A stretch of 23,123 nt of DNA from a virus: IMG/VR virus record IMGVR_UViG_3300023082_000039, positions 1 through 23,123 of that record, one strand, 5' to 3'. The stretch's first letter is position 1. Every line of letters begins with the position of its first letter. The translations under genes were made by a program, and so were the position numbers. The notes beneath the pieces are model-generated. The model made no database searches, was not told the origin of the DNA, and saw nothing but the letters and a program-made list of their open reading frames with translations. Below, one piece after another: positions 9,036-16,608 of this stretch.

Positions 9036-9841
9036 CCCTGTCTAATCCTTTTTACAAAGTAAATAAGGGCACCTACGGCACCAAGGACAATGACTGCAGC
9101 CAAGGCATACTGAATAGCGACTGAACCAGATGCTGCTGCTGTGACACTTGCGACTGCTGTACCTGCAAGACCGATAGCCTCAGGCTTTGCAAGAATACTA
9201 GTGACACTGATATTCTCACGAGGGGCTTTAGCATCACCACCCTCTACAACAGCCACAGTAGCCACTACAGGAGTATCCATGACCATCCGTAGGGCATTGC
9301 CCAGAACACCTAGCTGGCTCTTGTAGACGCCCTTGGGGTCCTTACCAGTGACACGGATTGTCCACCCACGCCCATTAGCAGAGAAACCTTGAGAGCCCCC
9401 GAGAGTCTTGAGGAATCGCATCCGCTCATTACAGTAATCAGTGATGAGTTTCTTGATACCACCGGGGTACTCTCGGACCTTCTGAAGAGTAATCTCACCA
9501 ATGTGACCATCAATTTCAGAACCTACAACACGCTGCAGAGATTTGATAGCCTGTGATGGACCAGAGTTAACACCGTAGTCGAAGACTGCATAATCTAGAC
9601 CGACAGGGAGCACATCACCCCCCGCCTGAGTCCAGTAGGATTTAACGTAGATTGCAGTAGCCTCAGCAAGAGTGAGTGCTTTAACTTCAGCAGCAGTGAC
9701 ACTGGCTTTACCACGGTGAGCAGCTAGTACTTTGTGAGTGATCCCATATTTAGTAGGACCACCAGAGTCTGTCTTAACATTAGAATAGCCTCCCTCATGA
9801 CCAAACATGAGTTCGAGGGCTGTTGTAAGAGTCTGTCTCAT
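9032..9841 (-). CDS. Endolysin, GH108 N-acetylmuramidase with C-terminal membrane segments
   Basis: 269 aa. The N-terminal domain shows the GH108 signature: FGHEGGYSN with catalytic-type Glu16, then DSGGPTKYGIT (residues 25-35). The middle (SYWTQAGGD, VFDYGVNSGPSQAIKSLQ, then DGHIGEITLQ) matches the GH108 body and a peptidoglycan-binding-like part that follows it in many phage muramidases. It would cut the glycan backbone between MurNAc and GlcNAc. There is no N-terminal signal or SAR segment. The C-terminus instead has two hydrophobic stretches (about 222-242 and 245-263) ending in the basic KRIRQG, so the enzyme may be tethered to the inner membrane by a hairpin. It has a GAAGGA Shine-Dalgarno, lies 14 bp after the tailspike gene, and overlaps the i-spanin by ATGA. 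Confidence 0.88.
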   Translation of the reverse strand: MRQTLTTALELMFGHEGGYSNVKTDSGGPTKYGITHKVLAAHRGKASVTAAEVKALTLAEATAIYVKSYWTQAGGDVLPVGLDYAVFDYGVNSGPSQAIKSLQRVVGSEIDGHIGEITLQKVREYPGGIKKLITDYCNERMRFLKTLGGSQGFSANGRGWTIRVTGKDPKGVYKSQLGVLGNALRMVMDTPVVATVAVVEGGDAKAPRENISVTSILAKPEAIGLAGTAVASVTAAASGSVAIQYALAAVIVLGAVGALIYFVKRIRQG

Positions 9842-9855
9842 TTATTTTCCTTCTG

Positions 9856-11451
9856 TTAACCGCCACCAACAAGTGTAATATTACCCGGGGTAACTGCACT
9901 GTAGGTTGGGCTAATACCCGAGCCATATGTATTCGAATCAAGCTTGCCGTAGACACCAGCACCGAGAGCAATACCTGTATGAGTTCCAGAGGCTGCAAAC
10001 ATACTATTGTTAGAGATGGTTGCGTAAATAGCAGTTTCAATATCCATACCTGAGGAACTGGCATGTTGGCCAACCTGAAGAAGGTTGTCCGAGATATTAA
10101 CACACTGAAGATTAAGATTAGCCCCAATCTTAATGTTGCTGCCTTGAAGAATGGAAGAAGCCATATTCAATTGGTTGTTTACCAGCGATACATGGAAGAA
10201 TCGAATACTTCCGTTTGCGCTAGGGTCACGGTCCATCTTAATGTTTGCAAGGTCCTGTCCTTCGAAAGAACAGTTTGTCATAAGCAAGATAGATGTAGAC
10301 TGAGTTGGCATAGCAACGCTGCCCTTGGCAGACATTTGATAGCCGATGTTACCACCATTGATTTTTAGGTTATTGACTTTCAAACCACCGGAATTGTATT
10401 GTAGGATACCGATACGGTTTCCAGTTGGGCGGCTAGTAATAAAACGGCTATTGGTAATGCAACTGTCACCACCGTCTGGGTGGTTTTCATTCTCGATGAT
10501 TGTTGCAATATCGTAGTCTGTAATAACTATATCATCTAGGGTGTAGGCAAGTGCTCGATAGCCATGGAAACCCGTTGGGAACCCTGTGATCCAAAGACCA
10601 CGAAGAGTCGAGTAAGGATTTTCACCACCTGCACAAGTGAGTTGGATACCAGCACCCTGAGTCTTGCCATTCACAGACTGGATGAATGCTCCACATAGCT
10701 CAACAGGCACATTGCCATCCACTGTAAGGAAGTTAGCAGAGCTAGTATCCCCAGTAATAAACTTGGTAGAACCCTTTCCTTTGCCATGGATACCACCTTG
10801 GTGAAGGACTAGTCCACAATCTGAGTAAATAGTCTTACTGGTCGGAGCAACAATCAATCCAGTATCAAACGCCTTCTGTAGGGCAACTTTGTTGGCAGCA
10901 GCCTTAGAATTGTCATTTGGGACAACACCTGCTTGTTCAGGGAGTATCTCGTCAGCTTTGAGTTCCCAATATTGCAGATTTGTGTCTTGAAATCCAAGTA
11001 TCGGGGGAGAGGCTACTCTAGTGTAGAGACCTGCACCCAAATCTCCAACAGTGTTAAAACCAGCAGTACGAAGATAAGAGATGCCGGGAGCGTAACCAGC
11101 AGCTTGTGCAATAACCTTTGTCGGGACATTACTCACTACAGCAGCAGCAGTATCCATAGCCAACTCAGCAGCGGCTTCAGCAATCTCTACAGCATCAAGG
11201 ACTCTCTCAAGGAACCCGGTGAGGTTATCATCGTCCACTGTAATATCGTCTGCTTGTAGCGTGCCCACGTTCAGGACGTCATTATGGTTCATATCAAAGT
11301 CGGAGAGCATCTGATTGGGAGTTGCTCCATCACGACTAAGTGTGTTATCGAATGCCTGTTCAATTAGATCAGAGTTCTGATTAACGACTGTGGCAGCAGC
11401 AGTGGGACTCCCCAATAGATTCGCTACATTACCGAGAGATAGTTTGGCCAT
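9856..11451 (-). CDS. Tailspike / tail fibre with beta-helix body
   Basis: 531 aa. Residues 1-62 (MAKLSLGNVANLLGSPTAAA to LNV) are of the type that anchors receptor-binding proteins to podoviral tails. A helical linker follows (FLERVLDAVEIAEAAAELA, about 80-100). From about residue 185 the sequence turns to repeated short strands rich in Asn, Gly, Ser and Ile (for example NSRFITSRPTGNRIGILQYN and NLQCVNISDNLLQV), the pattern of a right-handed parallel beta-helix (pectate-lyase-like fold). Such tailspikes bind and often cut surface polysaccharide. I cannot assign catalytic residues, and there is no intramolecular chaperone domain at the C-terminus (ends GNITLVGGG). It lies between head and lysis genes, unlike T7, where the fibre gene follows the internal proteins. 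Confidence 0.8.
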   Translation of the reverse strand: MAKLSLGNVANLLGSPTAAATVVNQNSDLIEQAFDNTLSRDGATPNQMLSDFDMNHNDVLNVGTLQADDITVDDDNLTGFLERVLDAVEIAEAAAELAMDTAAAVVSNVPTKVIAQAAGYAPGISYLRTAGFNTVGDLGAGLYTRVASPPILGFQDTNLQYWELKADEILPEQAGVVPNDNSKAAANKVALQKAFDTGLIVAPTSKTIYSDCGLVLHQGGIHGKGKGSTKFITGDTSSANFLTVDGNVPVELCGAFIQSVNGKTQGAGIQLTCAGGENPYSTLRGLWITGFPTGFHGYRALAYTLDDIVITDYDIATIIENENHPDGGDSCITNSRFITSRPTGNRIGILQYNSGGLKVNNLKINGGNIGYQMSAKGSVAMPTQSTSILLMTNCSFEGQDLANIKMDRDPSANGSIRFFHVSLVNNQLNMASSILQGSNIKIGANLNLQCVNISDNLLQVGQHASSSGMDIETAIYATISNNSMFAASGTHTGIALGAGVYGKLDSNTYGSGISPTYSAVTPGNITLVGGG

Positions 11452-11466
11452 TGGGGGTCCTGTTCG

Positions 11467-11751
11467 TTACTTGAGAGCAGTGAGGATTGCATTAACCTTG
11501 GCCTGAAGATCAGCAAGGTTGTTGTTTAGTGCGGTAATAGAAGCATTGACAGACGTGAGGGATGCGGCAGTTGTATCAGTTGTAGCAGCAGTAGCGGCTG
11601 GAACAGCAGTCATAGCATTATCTGCAGTACCTACAGTACCGGTGAGGTTGGCTACAGCGGCCAAGGCTGTAATAGTGGCCTTCCCTGTAAACTCATCCGC
11701 AACGACCTCAAGGCCCTTCATGTCAATCTGTTGATGACGTGGCTTAGGCAT
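11467..11751 (-). CDS. Small Ala/Thr-rich coiled-coil protein, perhaps a head fibre or trimeric appendage
   Basis: 94 aa with a near-perfect AAGGAGAT Shine-Dalgarno 5 nt before ATG, predicting high expression. The N-terminus is polar (MPKPRHQQIDMKGLEVVADE), the middle is Ala/Thr/Val-rich, and the C-terminal 30 residues form a heptad-like helix (SLTSVNASITALNNNLADLQ then AKVNAILTALK) suited to a parallel trimer. It is the first gene after a strong terminator hairpin and precedes the tailspike gene. Small trimeric coiled-coil proteins in this position can be head fibres or fibre-attachment factors. I do not recognise the family; the role is inferred. Confidence 0.7.
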   Translation of the reverse strand: MPKPRHQQIDMKGLEVVADEFTGKATITALAAVANLTGTVGTADNAMTAVPAATAATTDTTAASLTSVNASITALNNNLADLQAKVNAILTALK

Positions 11752-11760
11752 ATTATCTCC

Positions 11761-11793
11761 TTAAAGAAAATGGGGAGCCATTCGCGACTCCCC
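11761..11793 (-). terminator. Rho-independent terminator after the decoration gene
   Basis: Minus-strand stem GGGGAGTC / GGCTCCCC with loop GCGAAT (11793-11772), then ATTTTCTTTAA. Strong GC stem plus U-rich tail is a standard intrinsic terminator, here inside an otherwise continuous late cluster. It precedes the AAGGAGAT Shine-Dalgarno of the next gene. Confidence 0.8.
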
Positions 11794-11801
11794 GAAGAGT
11801 T

Positions 11802-11817
11802 TATCCGTTTTCGGATA
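11802..11817 (-). promoter_or_regulatory. Short hairpin right after the decoration gene stop
   Basis: TATCCG-AAAA-CGGATA (minus strand), six pairs with a tetraloop, starting in the base after the stop codon and 8 nt before the terminator stem. Tandem hairpins of this kind protect mRNA 3' ends. Confidence 0.6.
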
Positions 11818-12330
11818 TTATACCTGACCCGGATTTGCATCCTTCGAAGGTACGTAGATCTTAATTCGGAGAATCAACCGACCAGCAGTAAATGTACCCG
11901 CATTATAGACCACGATATTCGATGGATAGACAGTAGTCACGCCCACCTGAGCACCAGCATAGGTAACACCTGCAGTAAGAACGTTCTTCTCACCGGATAC
12001 GTTAATGTTGGCAATCGGGAGAGCAGCCACAAGACCGTCATAGTCATACTCTGTAGCATTGTATCGCATGGTACCGAAGTTAACCGAAGTACCACCAACG
12101 GCAGCAGTTTCAGAGATTACCTCAACAGAATCGATACGAGAGTTACGGGGGAGGATGACATACGGCTTACCGAGTACGGTAGGGGCAGCAGCAGAAGTAG
12201 AGACACCAGCAAGGTCAATCTCTAGTTCGATAGTGCGGTCAGAGCCAGCACCGGGGTATTCGCCACCATCAAAGGAGCGACGTTCACCGGCAAAGGTGTG
12301 GTATAGACCATCAGCATTAGTCCAAGGCAT
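11818..12330 (-). CDS. Probable head decoration / minor capsid protein
   Basis: 170 aa directly after the major capsid gene. Almost entirely beta-type sequence (RTIELEIDLAGVSTSAAAP, PYVILPRNSRIDSVEVISET, AGRLILRIKIYVPS) with no membrane segment and no Cys. An all-beta protein encoded just after the capsid gene, with its own hairpins before and after, is typical of capsid decoration or cement proteins. It begins MPWTNADGLYHTFAG; its Shine-Dalgarno AAAGGAA lies inside a small inverted repeat (12337-12351), which may limit initiation. A rho-independent terminator follows at 11761-11793. Function by position and fold type only. Confidence 0.7.
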   Translation of the reverse strand: MPWTNADGLYHTFAGERRSFDGGEYPGAGSDRTIELEIDLAGVSTSAAAPTVLGKPYVILPRNSRIDSVEVISETAAVGGTSVNFGTMRYNATEYDYDGLVAALPIANINVSGEKNVLTAGVTYAGAQVGVTTVYPSNIVVYNAGTFTAGRLILRIKIYVPSKDANPGQV

Positions 12331-12336
12331 ATTAAA

Positions 12337-12351
12337 TTCCTTTCAAAGGAA
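12337..12351 (-). promoter_or_regulatory. Inverted repeat covering the decoration gene Shine-Dalgarno
   Basis: TTCCTTT-G-AAAGGAA (minus strand); as RNA five pairs (UUCCU/AGGAA) with a 5-nt loop. The right arm is the Shine-Dalgarno of the 170-aa gene, so the hairpin would hide it. The left arm is also the U-rich tail of the preceding hairpin. Confidence 0.5.
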
Positions 12352-12372
12352 GGGGGCCATTCGCGACCCCCT
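12351..12372 (-). terminator. Terminator-like hairpin after the major capsid gene
   Basis: Minus-strand stem AGGGGGTC / GGCCCCCT, 8 pairs including one G.U, loop GCGAAT. It is followed by TTCCTTT, an imperfect U-rich tail, so it may be a partial terminator or an RNA stabiliser. The loop and inner stem are the same as at 11772-11793. Confidence 0.65.
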
Positions 12373-12378
12373 GTGTTA

Positions 12379-13329
12379 TTACGAAACCACAGCTTCGTTG
12401 GTGAGGATAGTAACCAGCGACTCAGGACGATAGAAGCCGTAGCCCCAACGTGCCGTTACAACGTGTTCATCACGCTGATAGTCCTTGTTACGTTCACCTT
12501 CAACCTTCGGAGGCTGACGGACAGCACCAACAAAAGGATTTGCATCCCCTGCAGTAGAGAAGAAGTAGTTAGCAACACCAGTGGTAGTCGAGACACCGTT
12601 GATGGTTTCGTTAACACCCTTAGGCAGCCAGTTCGATACGTAGACGTCAAAACCGAAGACGTTCATACGGAACTTCATGCCAGTCGAAATACCGTCTCGT
12701 ACGATACCTTCCCACTGTGGGTTATTGGATACGTTCACGAGGTTGGTAAGAGTTTCAAGAGTGTACTCAGCAGAAGGGTCGATGATTGCCACGAGGTTCG
12801 TCATGGGGACGGATGCCTTGCGAAGGGCATACTTGGCAGCAGCGAAGTCCTGCGGGGCGATACGACCGCCTGTACCCGAGCCTACGAAGCGATGGTTACC
12901 ACCGTTGATCGTATTCAGAGAGCCAGCAGTCTGACCAGCGTTACCGATAGCGAAGGCATCGATTTCCATACGCTCTGCAATTGCACGAGACATCTTGACT
13001 GGAATCTTAGCTTCAAGCTGAGCAGTGTAGAACGAGTCCTGCTTGAACTTATCGGTGATGTAAGTACCCGAAGCGACATAATCCGTAATACGGAACTGGA
13101 AGTTACCAGTGTCGATTGCAGTATACTTGATTGCCTGACCTTCTTCGTAGTCATAGGTGTCCATCTGACCGATAGATGGGATGTTGATCAGATTGCCATC
13201 CGGGAAGTCCGTCAGCATGTCAACATACTTCATGAAGAATAGTTCTTCCTCAAAGATTTCCTTGAGGCGGGTAGACCAGATCTGGGAACGAACCAGAAAG
13301 TCTACAGTCGTAGTCATAATACCAGACAT
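12379..13329 (-). CDS. Major capsid protein (HK97-fold type)
   Basis: 316 aa. It follows the scaffold gene by 23 bp with an AAGGTAA Shine-Dalgarno. The early part has a long helix (LKEIFEEELFFMKYVDML) and beta strands (NLINIPSIGQMDTYDYEEGQ). The middle carries the helix-rich P-domain pattern (AQLEAKIPVKMSRAIAERM, PQDFAAAKYALRKASVPM, then NLVAIIDPSAEYTLE). The end is the strand-rich A/P region (FRMNVFGFDVYVSNWLP to RWGYGFYRPESLVTILT). Terms such as 'IDPSAEYTL' and the C-terminal 'GYGFYRPES' recur in capsid proteins of small podoviruses; the length is near T7 gp10A (345 aa). A hairpin after the stop separates it from the decoration gene. Confidence 0.85.
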   Translation of the reverse strand: MSGIMTTTVDFLVRSQIWSTRLKEIFEEELFFMKYVDMLTDFPDGNLINIPSIGQMDTYDYEEGQAIKYTAIDTGNFQFRITDYVASGTYITDKFKQDSFYTAQLEAKIPVKMSRAIAERMEIDAFAIGNAGQTAGSLNTINGGNHRFVGSGTGGRIAPQDFAAAKYALRKASVPMTNLVAIIDPSAEYTLETLTNLVNVSNNPQWEGIVRDGISTGMKFRMNVFGFDVYVSNWLPKGVNETINGVSTTTGVANYFFSTAGDANPFVGAVRQPPKVEGERNKDYQRDEHVVTARWGYGFYRPESLVTILTNEAVVS

Positions 13330-13352
13330 TTTAAATTACCTTATATTGTAAA

Positions 13353-14096
13353 TTACTCCCAAGGAATCCCACGGGCATTGCACTCTGCCATTGAACGCAT
13401 CATCTCAGATGTAATCTTAGGCTCAAAGTAAGCCTTCGGATTAGTCTTCTTCATAGCGTCGTAGTAAGCTTTGTTCTTAACACCAGTGTTAGTAGGTGTG
13501 CCAAGACTGTTTACGCTTGTACGAGGCGCTGAGGGGTACTGAGGGGTGCCTTGAGTCTCTTCTACACCAACCAACTTGAAGAAGGCTGCAGGAGAGCTAG
13601 AGGCGATACGTTTCAATTCGTCGAGCGATACGCCGAGTTCCTTGGAACGATGATTGAGGGTGAGTTGTACTTGATCGCCTAGCTGTTCAGTGAGAACTCG
13701 CTTGACACGATCTGCATTGGTCTCCTGCTTCTGCCTAGCTTCACGCTGAGCGAGGATGGCATTCAACCGGGCTTCTAGTGCTTCATCATCTAGCTGGTCT
13801 GGCTTCAAGTCTGGTGGGACCTGCGTTACGACTGGCGGCTCTTTGCCATCCCTCATTTTGTCTAGAAAGGATTCAAGAGAGGTTCGAGTGTTCAGCTCTG
13901 CTTTGAGTTCATCAGCTTTCTTTTTCAGAACTTCAATAGTCATGTCAGCCTGATACTTACCCTTGGCAAGTGCTGCATAGTCTTTGAATTTCTTACCTTC
14001 ACCGACGAGCTCGGCAACGTAATCCTTGGATTCATCGATGGTCACGGTGTCATCTTCGGGAATAGCGTCAAAAATATCCAATTGGGTGGTCTCCAA
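13353..14096 (-). CDS. Capsid scaffolding protein
   Basis: 247 aa, strongly helical and highly charged. The N-terminus is acidic (METTQLDIFDAIPEDDTVTI), followed by coiled-coil stretches (EVLKKKADELKAELN, DDEALEARLNAILAQREARQ) and a Pro/Thr-rich hinge (about 187-207). The last 40 residues are basic and conserved-looking (KNKAYYDAMKKTNPKAYFEP to GIPWE) and could contact the capsid. Acidic helical rod plus basic C-terminus, placed right before the major capsid gene, is the usual profile of a podoviral assembly scaffold such as T7 gp9 (307 aa). It follows the 79-aa gene by 2 bp. Confidence 0.82.
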   Translation of the reverse strand: METTQLDIFDAIPEDDTVTIDESKDYVAELVGEGKKFKDYAALAKGKYQADMTIEVLKKKADELKAELNTRTSLESFLDKMRDGKEPPVVTQVPPDLKPDQLDDEALEARLNAILAQREARQKQETNADRVKRVLTEQLGDQVQLTLNHRSKELGVSLDELKRIASSSPAAFFKLVGVEETQGTPQYPSAPRTSVNSLGTPTNTGVKNKAYYDAMKKTNPKAYFEPKITSEMMRSMAECNARGIPWE

Positions 14097-14098
14097 TG

Positions 14099-14338
14099 TT
14101 AGTTAAATAGACCCTTGATCCTCTTAAGGATTCGAAGGGCACCGTTTCGATCAGCCTGTAGATAAGCCCAAGATGGACTCTCGTACTGAACGAGTGATTC
14201 TGTTGCTCTCTGTTCTTCTGCGATATACCGGTCTAGGATATCACTAAAGGCTTGCAGGAGAATGGGGTTGTTCTTGAGTGCATACTCAATTGCATCCTGA
14301 TCAGATGCTTTCTTATCCCTTAGCCACTCTGTTTTCAT
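14099..14338 (-). CDS. Small helical protein between portal and scaffold
   Basis: 79 aa, starts MKTEWLRDKKASDQDAIEYA; strongly helical, with charged N-terminus and basic C-terminus (ALRILKRIKGLFN). No membrane segment. The start overlaps the portal stop (ATGA), and the stop is 2 bp before the scaffold ATG, so it is translated together with both. Small genes in this slot occur in many podoviruses; I do not recognise the family. An assembly or scaffold-accessory role is possible. Confidence 0.7.
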   Translation of the reverse strand: MKTEWLRDKKASDQDAIEYALKNNPILLQAFSDILDRYIAEEQRATESLVQYESPSWAYLQADRNGALRILKRIKGLFN

Positions 14339-16179
14339 TGAGGTGGTGTCCCTTCAGGAGGTGGGGTGAAAGCACTAGGGTCAGCAGTAGGCTCTGAGTA
14401 GTCATCAGGTGTAAGACCCGTAGGTGCTACAGCTTCTGTCATCTGAGACTCCTGTGCAGCTTGCATCAGCTTCTGGGACTCACTGGCTTCAGAGATACCT
14501 ACGTAAGGAATCATGATGTCATAGTCCTGCAAGTTGAGTACCTCTTCTATGACCTTAGCAAGGGCCAAGGACGAGAAGTGTTGACGTACAGTAGGGTCAG
14601 TACCTAGAGGACTCTGAGACCAACTGGTGAGGTTCTGTATGAGTTCTGCTTGCTCTGCAAAGTGACGAGCTGCAATTGGCTTGATACGACCATTGGCAGA
14701 CAGATCACTACGAGTAATATTCTGAAAATCAACTACGCCATACTCTTGGTCAATTGCACGGATAGTAGTCTCAGTCAGATTCTCTTTAGCAAGTACAAGC
14801 ATTGCATTCAACAGAGGCTCAATGATGAGTTCCTCAAACTGACTGATCTTGTTCTGAAAGATACGAGCGGCTGCATTCTCAAGTCGTTGGACTTCATAAG
14901 CAGTTTTTTCACCGGGAGTACGGAAACCCATAGCTTCCTTAGGTGAACCAGCCATCTCTTCCATACGCTGTTCGATTTGGGCAATCTCAATGTTCATGTT
15001 AAGAGCATTGACATCAGGTGCCATCATCTCGACATCACCATCAGCGTCCGTATAGATACGTTCCATAGGACCCCATTCGAAATCTCCTACTGCACCAGTG
15101 CCCTTGATCTTAAGGACGGGGTAAGTAACGAGATCGAGAATGTCTGACTTCATGTTCTCAATGTGATCCAGACGATACTGGAGACCCACAAGATTATCAA
15201 GAGGCCCCATAGCCCAGAGATTATCCTGACGTATACGCCACCCTGCGTGGTATAGTGGCACTTCTGCCAGAGGGTACGGATACGGCTTCTTAATCGCGAT
15301 CTTATGTCGGTCGATGACGACGACAAGGTGGTTCTTGAGGAAGACGTTGTTCTCTCTGTCATATATGTCTCCAACAAATGTAAGAAGTTCTACATAGTCA
15401 GATTGCAGATAATGCTTGAAAGAAGTGAACCCGTCGACTGAGTAAGCAACATCAGTTACCTGAATCTCAGTCTCACCAAAGTTCGATGCAGAATGACGTA
15501 CCTCTAGGAGGTAGTCGAATACCTTAGATGCCAACTCTCGGTCAGTCTCGGTAGTAGACATCCTTTCTAGAACATCCTTAGCTTCACCGATTGTCATGAG
15601 AGTCTTGTAGATCTTGGGGGCATTGGAAAAGGAAGCTGCAGTAGGATTCATGCAGATGTCTTGAGGAGGGATACGAATGATCCTAGGCCCGATGTAACCT
15701 ACCTTGATACCTGTACGATCATTCTCCTGTGACTCATCAACCCACTCTACAGTACTAAAGCAATTACCGAAGTCAATGTAGTCGAGGACTAGCTTTTTAA
15801 TCTCTTCCTTGAACTGACGTTGGTTAGCTGCCCACATCATGTAGTCTTTGATTGAATCTACCTTACCAGAGGCTTCATCAGCAGCAGACTGACCTTCCCA
15901 ATTCAACCACCGTCTTTTAGGAAACATAGTGGCAATGTAGTTGGCGTAGAGGTTATCTCTGATCTGTGTGAGCTTAGGGAGGGTAGTAGAGTTAGTCCAA
16001 GGGAGTTTGGAGTTGGATGTATGCTTGGTGTCTGTAGCGTAGAGATACCTACGTAGCTCTTGCCATTCACCCATCTTGACTTGACGACCTTGGTTCCAAG
16101 TAGTCCACATGTTGGCGATGGAAGACCCAAGGGTATCCTTGTCAATTACGTCTTCTAATAGAAGTGTCTTCCCGACCAT
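14335..16179 (-). CDS. Portal protein (head-tail connector)
   Basis: 614 aa; T7 gp8 is 536 aa. Typical podoviral portal features: N-terminal 'W.....R..R..W..L..Y..AT.....SKLPWTNSTTLPKLTQ..D...ANY...LFP'-like pattern (residues about 28-90), a wing region, and a helical stem/crown zone (about 395-440, IEQRMEEMAGSPKEAMGFRT, where 'AGxPKEAMGxRTPGEKTA' is a common portal motif). The C-terminus is Pro/Thr-rich (FTPPPEGTPPQ) and probably disordered. It forms the dodecameric ring through which DNA is packaged by the terminase encoded upstream. The stop overlaps the start of the 79-aa gene (ATGA), and the start lies 3 bp after the stop of the Ser/Thr-rich repeat protein, with AAGAAG as Shine-Dalgarno. 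Confidence 0.88.
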   Translation of the reverse strand: MVGKTLLLEDVIDKDTLGSSIANMWTTWNQGRQVKMGEWQELRRYLYATDTKHTSNSKLPWTNSTTLPKLTQIRDNLYANYIATMFPKRRWLNWEGQSAADEASGKVDSIKDYMMWAANQRQFKEEIKKLVLDYIDFGNCFSTVEWVDESQENDRTGIKVGYIGPRIIRIPPQDICMNPTAASFSNAPKIYKTLMTIGEAKDVLERMSTTETDRELASKVFDYLLEVRHSASNFGETEIQVTDVAYSVDGFTSFKHYLQSDYVELLTFVGDIYDRENNVFLKNHLVVVIDRHKIAIKKPYPYPLAEVPLYHAGWRIRQDNLWAMGPLDNLVGLQYRLDHIENMKSDILDLVTYPVLKIKGTGAVGDFEWGPMERIYTDADGDVEMMAPDVNALNMNIEIAQIEQRMEEMAGSPKEAMGFRTPGEKTAYEVQRLENAAARIFQNKISQFEELIIEPLLNAMLVLAKENLTETTIRAIDQEYGVVDFQNITRSDLSANGRIKPIAARHFAEQAELIQNLTSWSQSPLGTDPTVRQHFSSLALAKVIEEVLNLQDYDIMIPYVGISEASESQKLMQAAQESQMTEAVAPTGLTPDDYSEPTADPSAFTPPPEGTPPQ

Positions 16180-16182
16180 ATG

Positions 16183-16608
16183 TTACTTCTTCTTCTGTTT
16201 ACCGAGGGACTCGTCAGTCTTCTTTGCGTTCTCTCGAAATGCTGCGGTGGACTTACTGATGGCCCCTGTGATCTCAGCGATTGGCCCCTTCATGGGCTGA
16301 CCACTGCGAGACTTAGGACCCTTACTGGTATCAGGTGTTTTACCTGAGGTACTACGAGATGCACCCGAAGTAGTACTGGCTTTGCCAGAAGTGCTCCTAG
16401 AGGCACCGCTAGTAGCTGATGTCTTCCCAGAGGTAGATCTACTAGCACCAGACGTAGAACTCGCTGCAGCAGGGCGTGTGGCCGGTACAGGACCCTTCTT
16501 AGGGGTAGCAGGTGTACTAGCTAGTTTAGTGTTGTAAGACTTGCCCTCAAATGAGAATGTCTTCTTGCCAGCTTTACGGGCAGCAGCAAATGAATCTTTA
16601 AATGCCAT
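16183..16608 (-). CDS. Ser/Thr/Lys-rich repeat protein with short phage N-terminal module
   Basis: 141 aa. The N-terminus (MAFKDSFAAARKAGKKTFSF then EGKSYNT) is a short module, 'F..A...ARKAGKKTF.W.GK.Y.T', that I have seen at the start of unrelated small phage proteins. The middle is low-complexity and positively charged: the unit TSGASRSTSGK occurs three times with a 14-residue period (residues 52-62, 66-76, 80-90). The C-terminus is basic (ENAKKTDESLGKQKKK). Likely disordered, perhaps DNA- or capsid-binding. The ATG directly follows the terminase stop (TAAATG). The nearest good Shine-Dalgarno (AGGAGG) is 22 nt upstream, separated by a stable hairpin, so initiation is unusual. Located between terminase and portal. 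Confidence 0.78.
   Translation of the reverse strand: MAFKDSFAAARKAGKKTFSFEGKSYNTKLASTPATPKKGPVPATRPAAASSTSGASRSTSGKTSATSGASRSTSGKASTTSGASRSTSGKTPDTSKGPKSRSGQPMKGPIAEITGAISKSTAAFRENAKKTDESLGKQKKK
16339..16455 (-). repeat. Three 42-nt-period repeats encoding TSGASRSTSGK
   Basis: Units at 16455-16423, 16413-16381 and 16371-16339 each encode the same 11 residues. Codons differ at most positions: only 2, 2 and 4 of 11 codons are the same in the three pairwise comparisons (1 v 2, 1 v 3, 2 v 3). Confidence 0.85.

Noticed and set aside
12373-13242. Plus-strand 289-aa frame opposite the major capsid gene
   Set aside because: Antisense shadow of a well-supported capsid gene; Cys/Arg/Ser-rich composition and no ribosome-binding site.
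13330-13352. Promoter before the capsid gene (TACAAT and TATAAG in the gap)
   Set aside because: The gap is only 23 bp, no -35 match at suitable distance, and AT-rich spacing before an AAGGTAA Shine-Dalgarno explains it.
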